DNA from: Hominenteromicrobium gallistercoris
Lineage (GTDB): Bacteria > Bacillota > Clostridia > Oscillospirales > Acutalibacteraceae
DNA: 5,265 nucleotides
Reading direction: 5' to 3'
NCBI GenBank assembly: GCA_019119145.1
Contig: DWXR01000118.1
Coordinates: 1 to 5,265 of the forward strand
Shown: positions 5,230 through 5,265 of the stretch, in pieces
How positions within the stretch are numbered: the first letter of the stretch is position 1
Layout: the number at the start of each line of letters is the position of its first letter
The notes under the pieces: generated by a model
Databases searched by the model: none
The model's input: only the letters and a program-made list of their open reading frames with translations
Told to the model about the DNA's origin: nothing
Made by a program: the position numbers and the translations under genes

Positions 5230-5265
5230 ATGGGCAAGATTCACGGCGTCAATCTCGGAAACTGG
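5230..5265 (+). CDS. Start of a probable glycoside hydrolase family 5 enzyme (partial)
   Basis: Only 12 codons are visible: MGKIHGVNLGNW. The phrase GVNLGNW is characteristic of the first beta strand of GH5 cellulase or exo-1,3-beta-glucanase type enzymes, where it usually continues into LVLEKWM-like sequence. If this is right, the protein starts directly with the catalytic barrel and has no signal peptide, so it would act in the cytoplasm on imported oligosaccharides or glycosides. Its own promoter, ribosome site and the terminator before it mark it as a separate unit from the ABC operon. Twelve residues cannot exclude another family. Confidence 0.6.
   Translation, partial: MGKIHGVNLGNW

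Overview
The window is GC-rich bacterial DNA. Its expression signals are of the low-complexity Gram-positive type: AAGGAG ribosome sites before every gene start, sigma-A style -35/-10 boxes and an intrinsic hairpin terminator. The predicted lipoprotein signal with a Ser/Ala/Thr-rich linker, the YibE/F family protein and the two-gene ABC exporter together suggest a high-GC Clostridia-type Firmicute, perhaps a gut Oscillospirales-like lineage. This placement is inference from sequence style; there is no rRNA or other marker in the window.

Layout. On the minus strand, reading right to left, a sigma-A-like promoter (about 2575-2603) drives a secreted alkaline phosphatase lipoprotein (2481 to 844). 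A GC-rich hairpin follows at 781-825, then the N-terminal 244 residues of a YibE/F family membrane protein (732 to 1, cut by the window edge). On the plus strand, a near-consensus promoter (2690-2718) drives a translationally coupled pair: an ABC ATPase (2769-3485) and its multi-spanning permease (3482-5062). A clear intrinsic terminator at 5087-5125 ends this operon. A separate extended -10 promoter (about 5162-5191) then precedes the first 12 codons of a probable glycoside hydrolase family 5 enzyme (from 5230).

The phosphatase releases inorganic phosphate from organic esters outside the membrane. The ABC pair looks like an exporter of unknown substrate. Nothing in the sequence ties the phosphatase functionally to the ABC pair beyond their shared 287-bp divergent control region (2482-2768). 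That region is the most structured non-coding part of the window: it holds a 5'-terminal mRNA hairpin, four GCGCGG copies and a perfect palindrome between the -35 and -10 boxes.

I saw no mobile element, CRISPR array, tRNA or rRNA, and no convincing undescribed multi-gene system. The points most worth checking are regulatory (the divergent region) and enzymatic (variant metal-site residues in the phosphatase).
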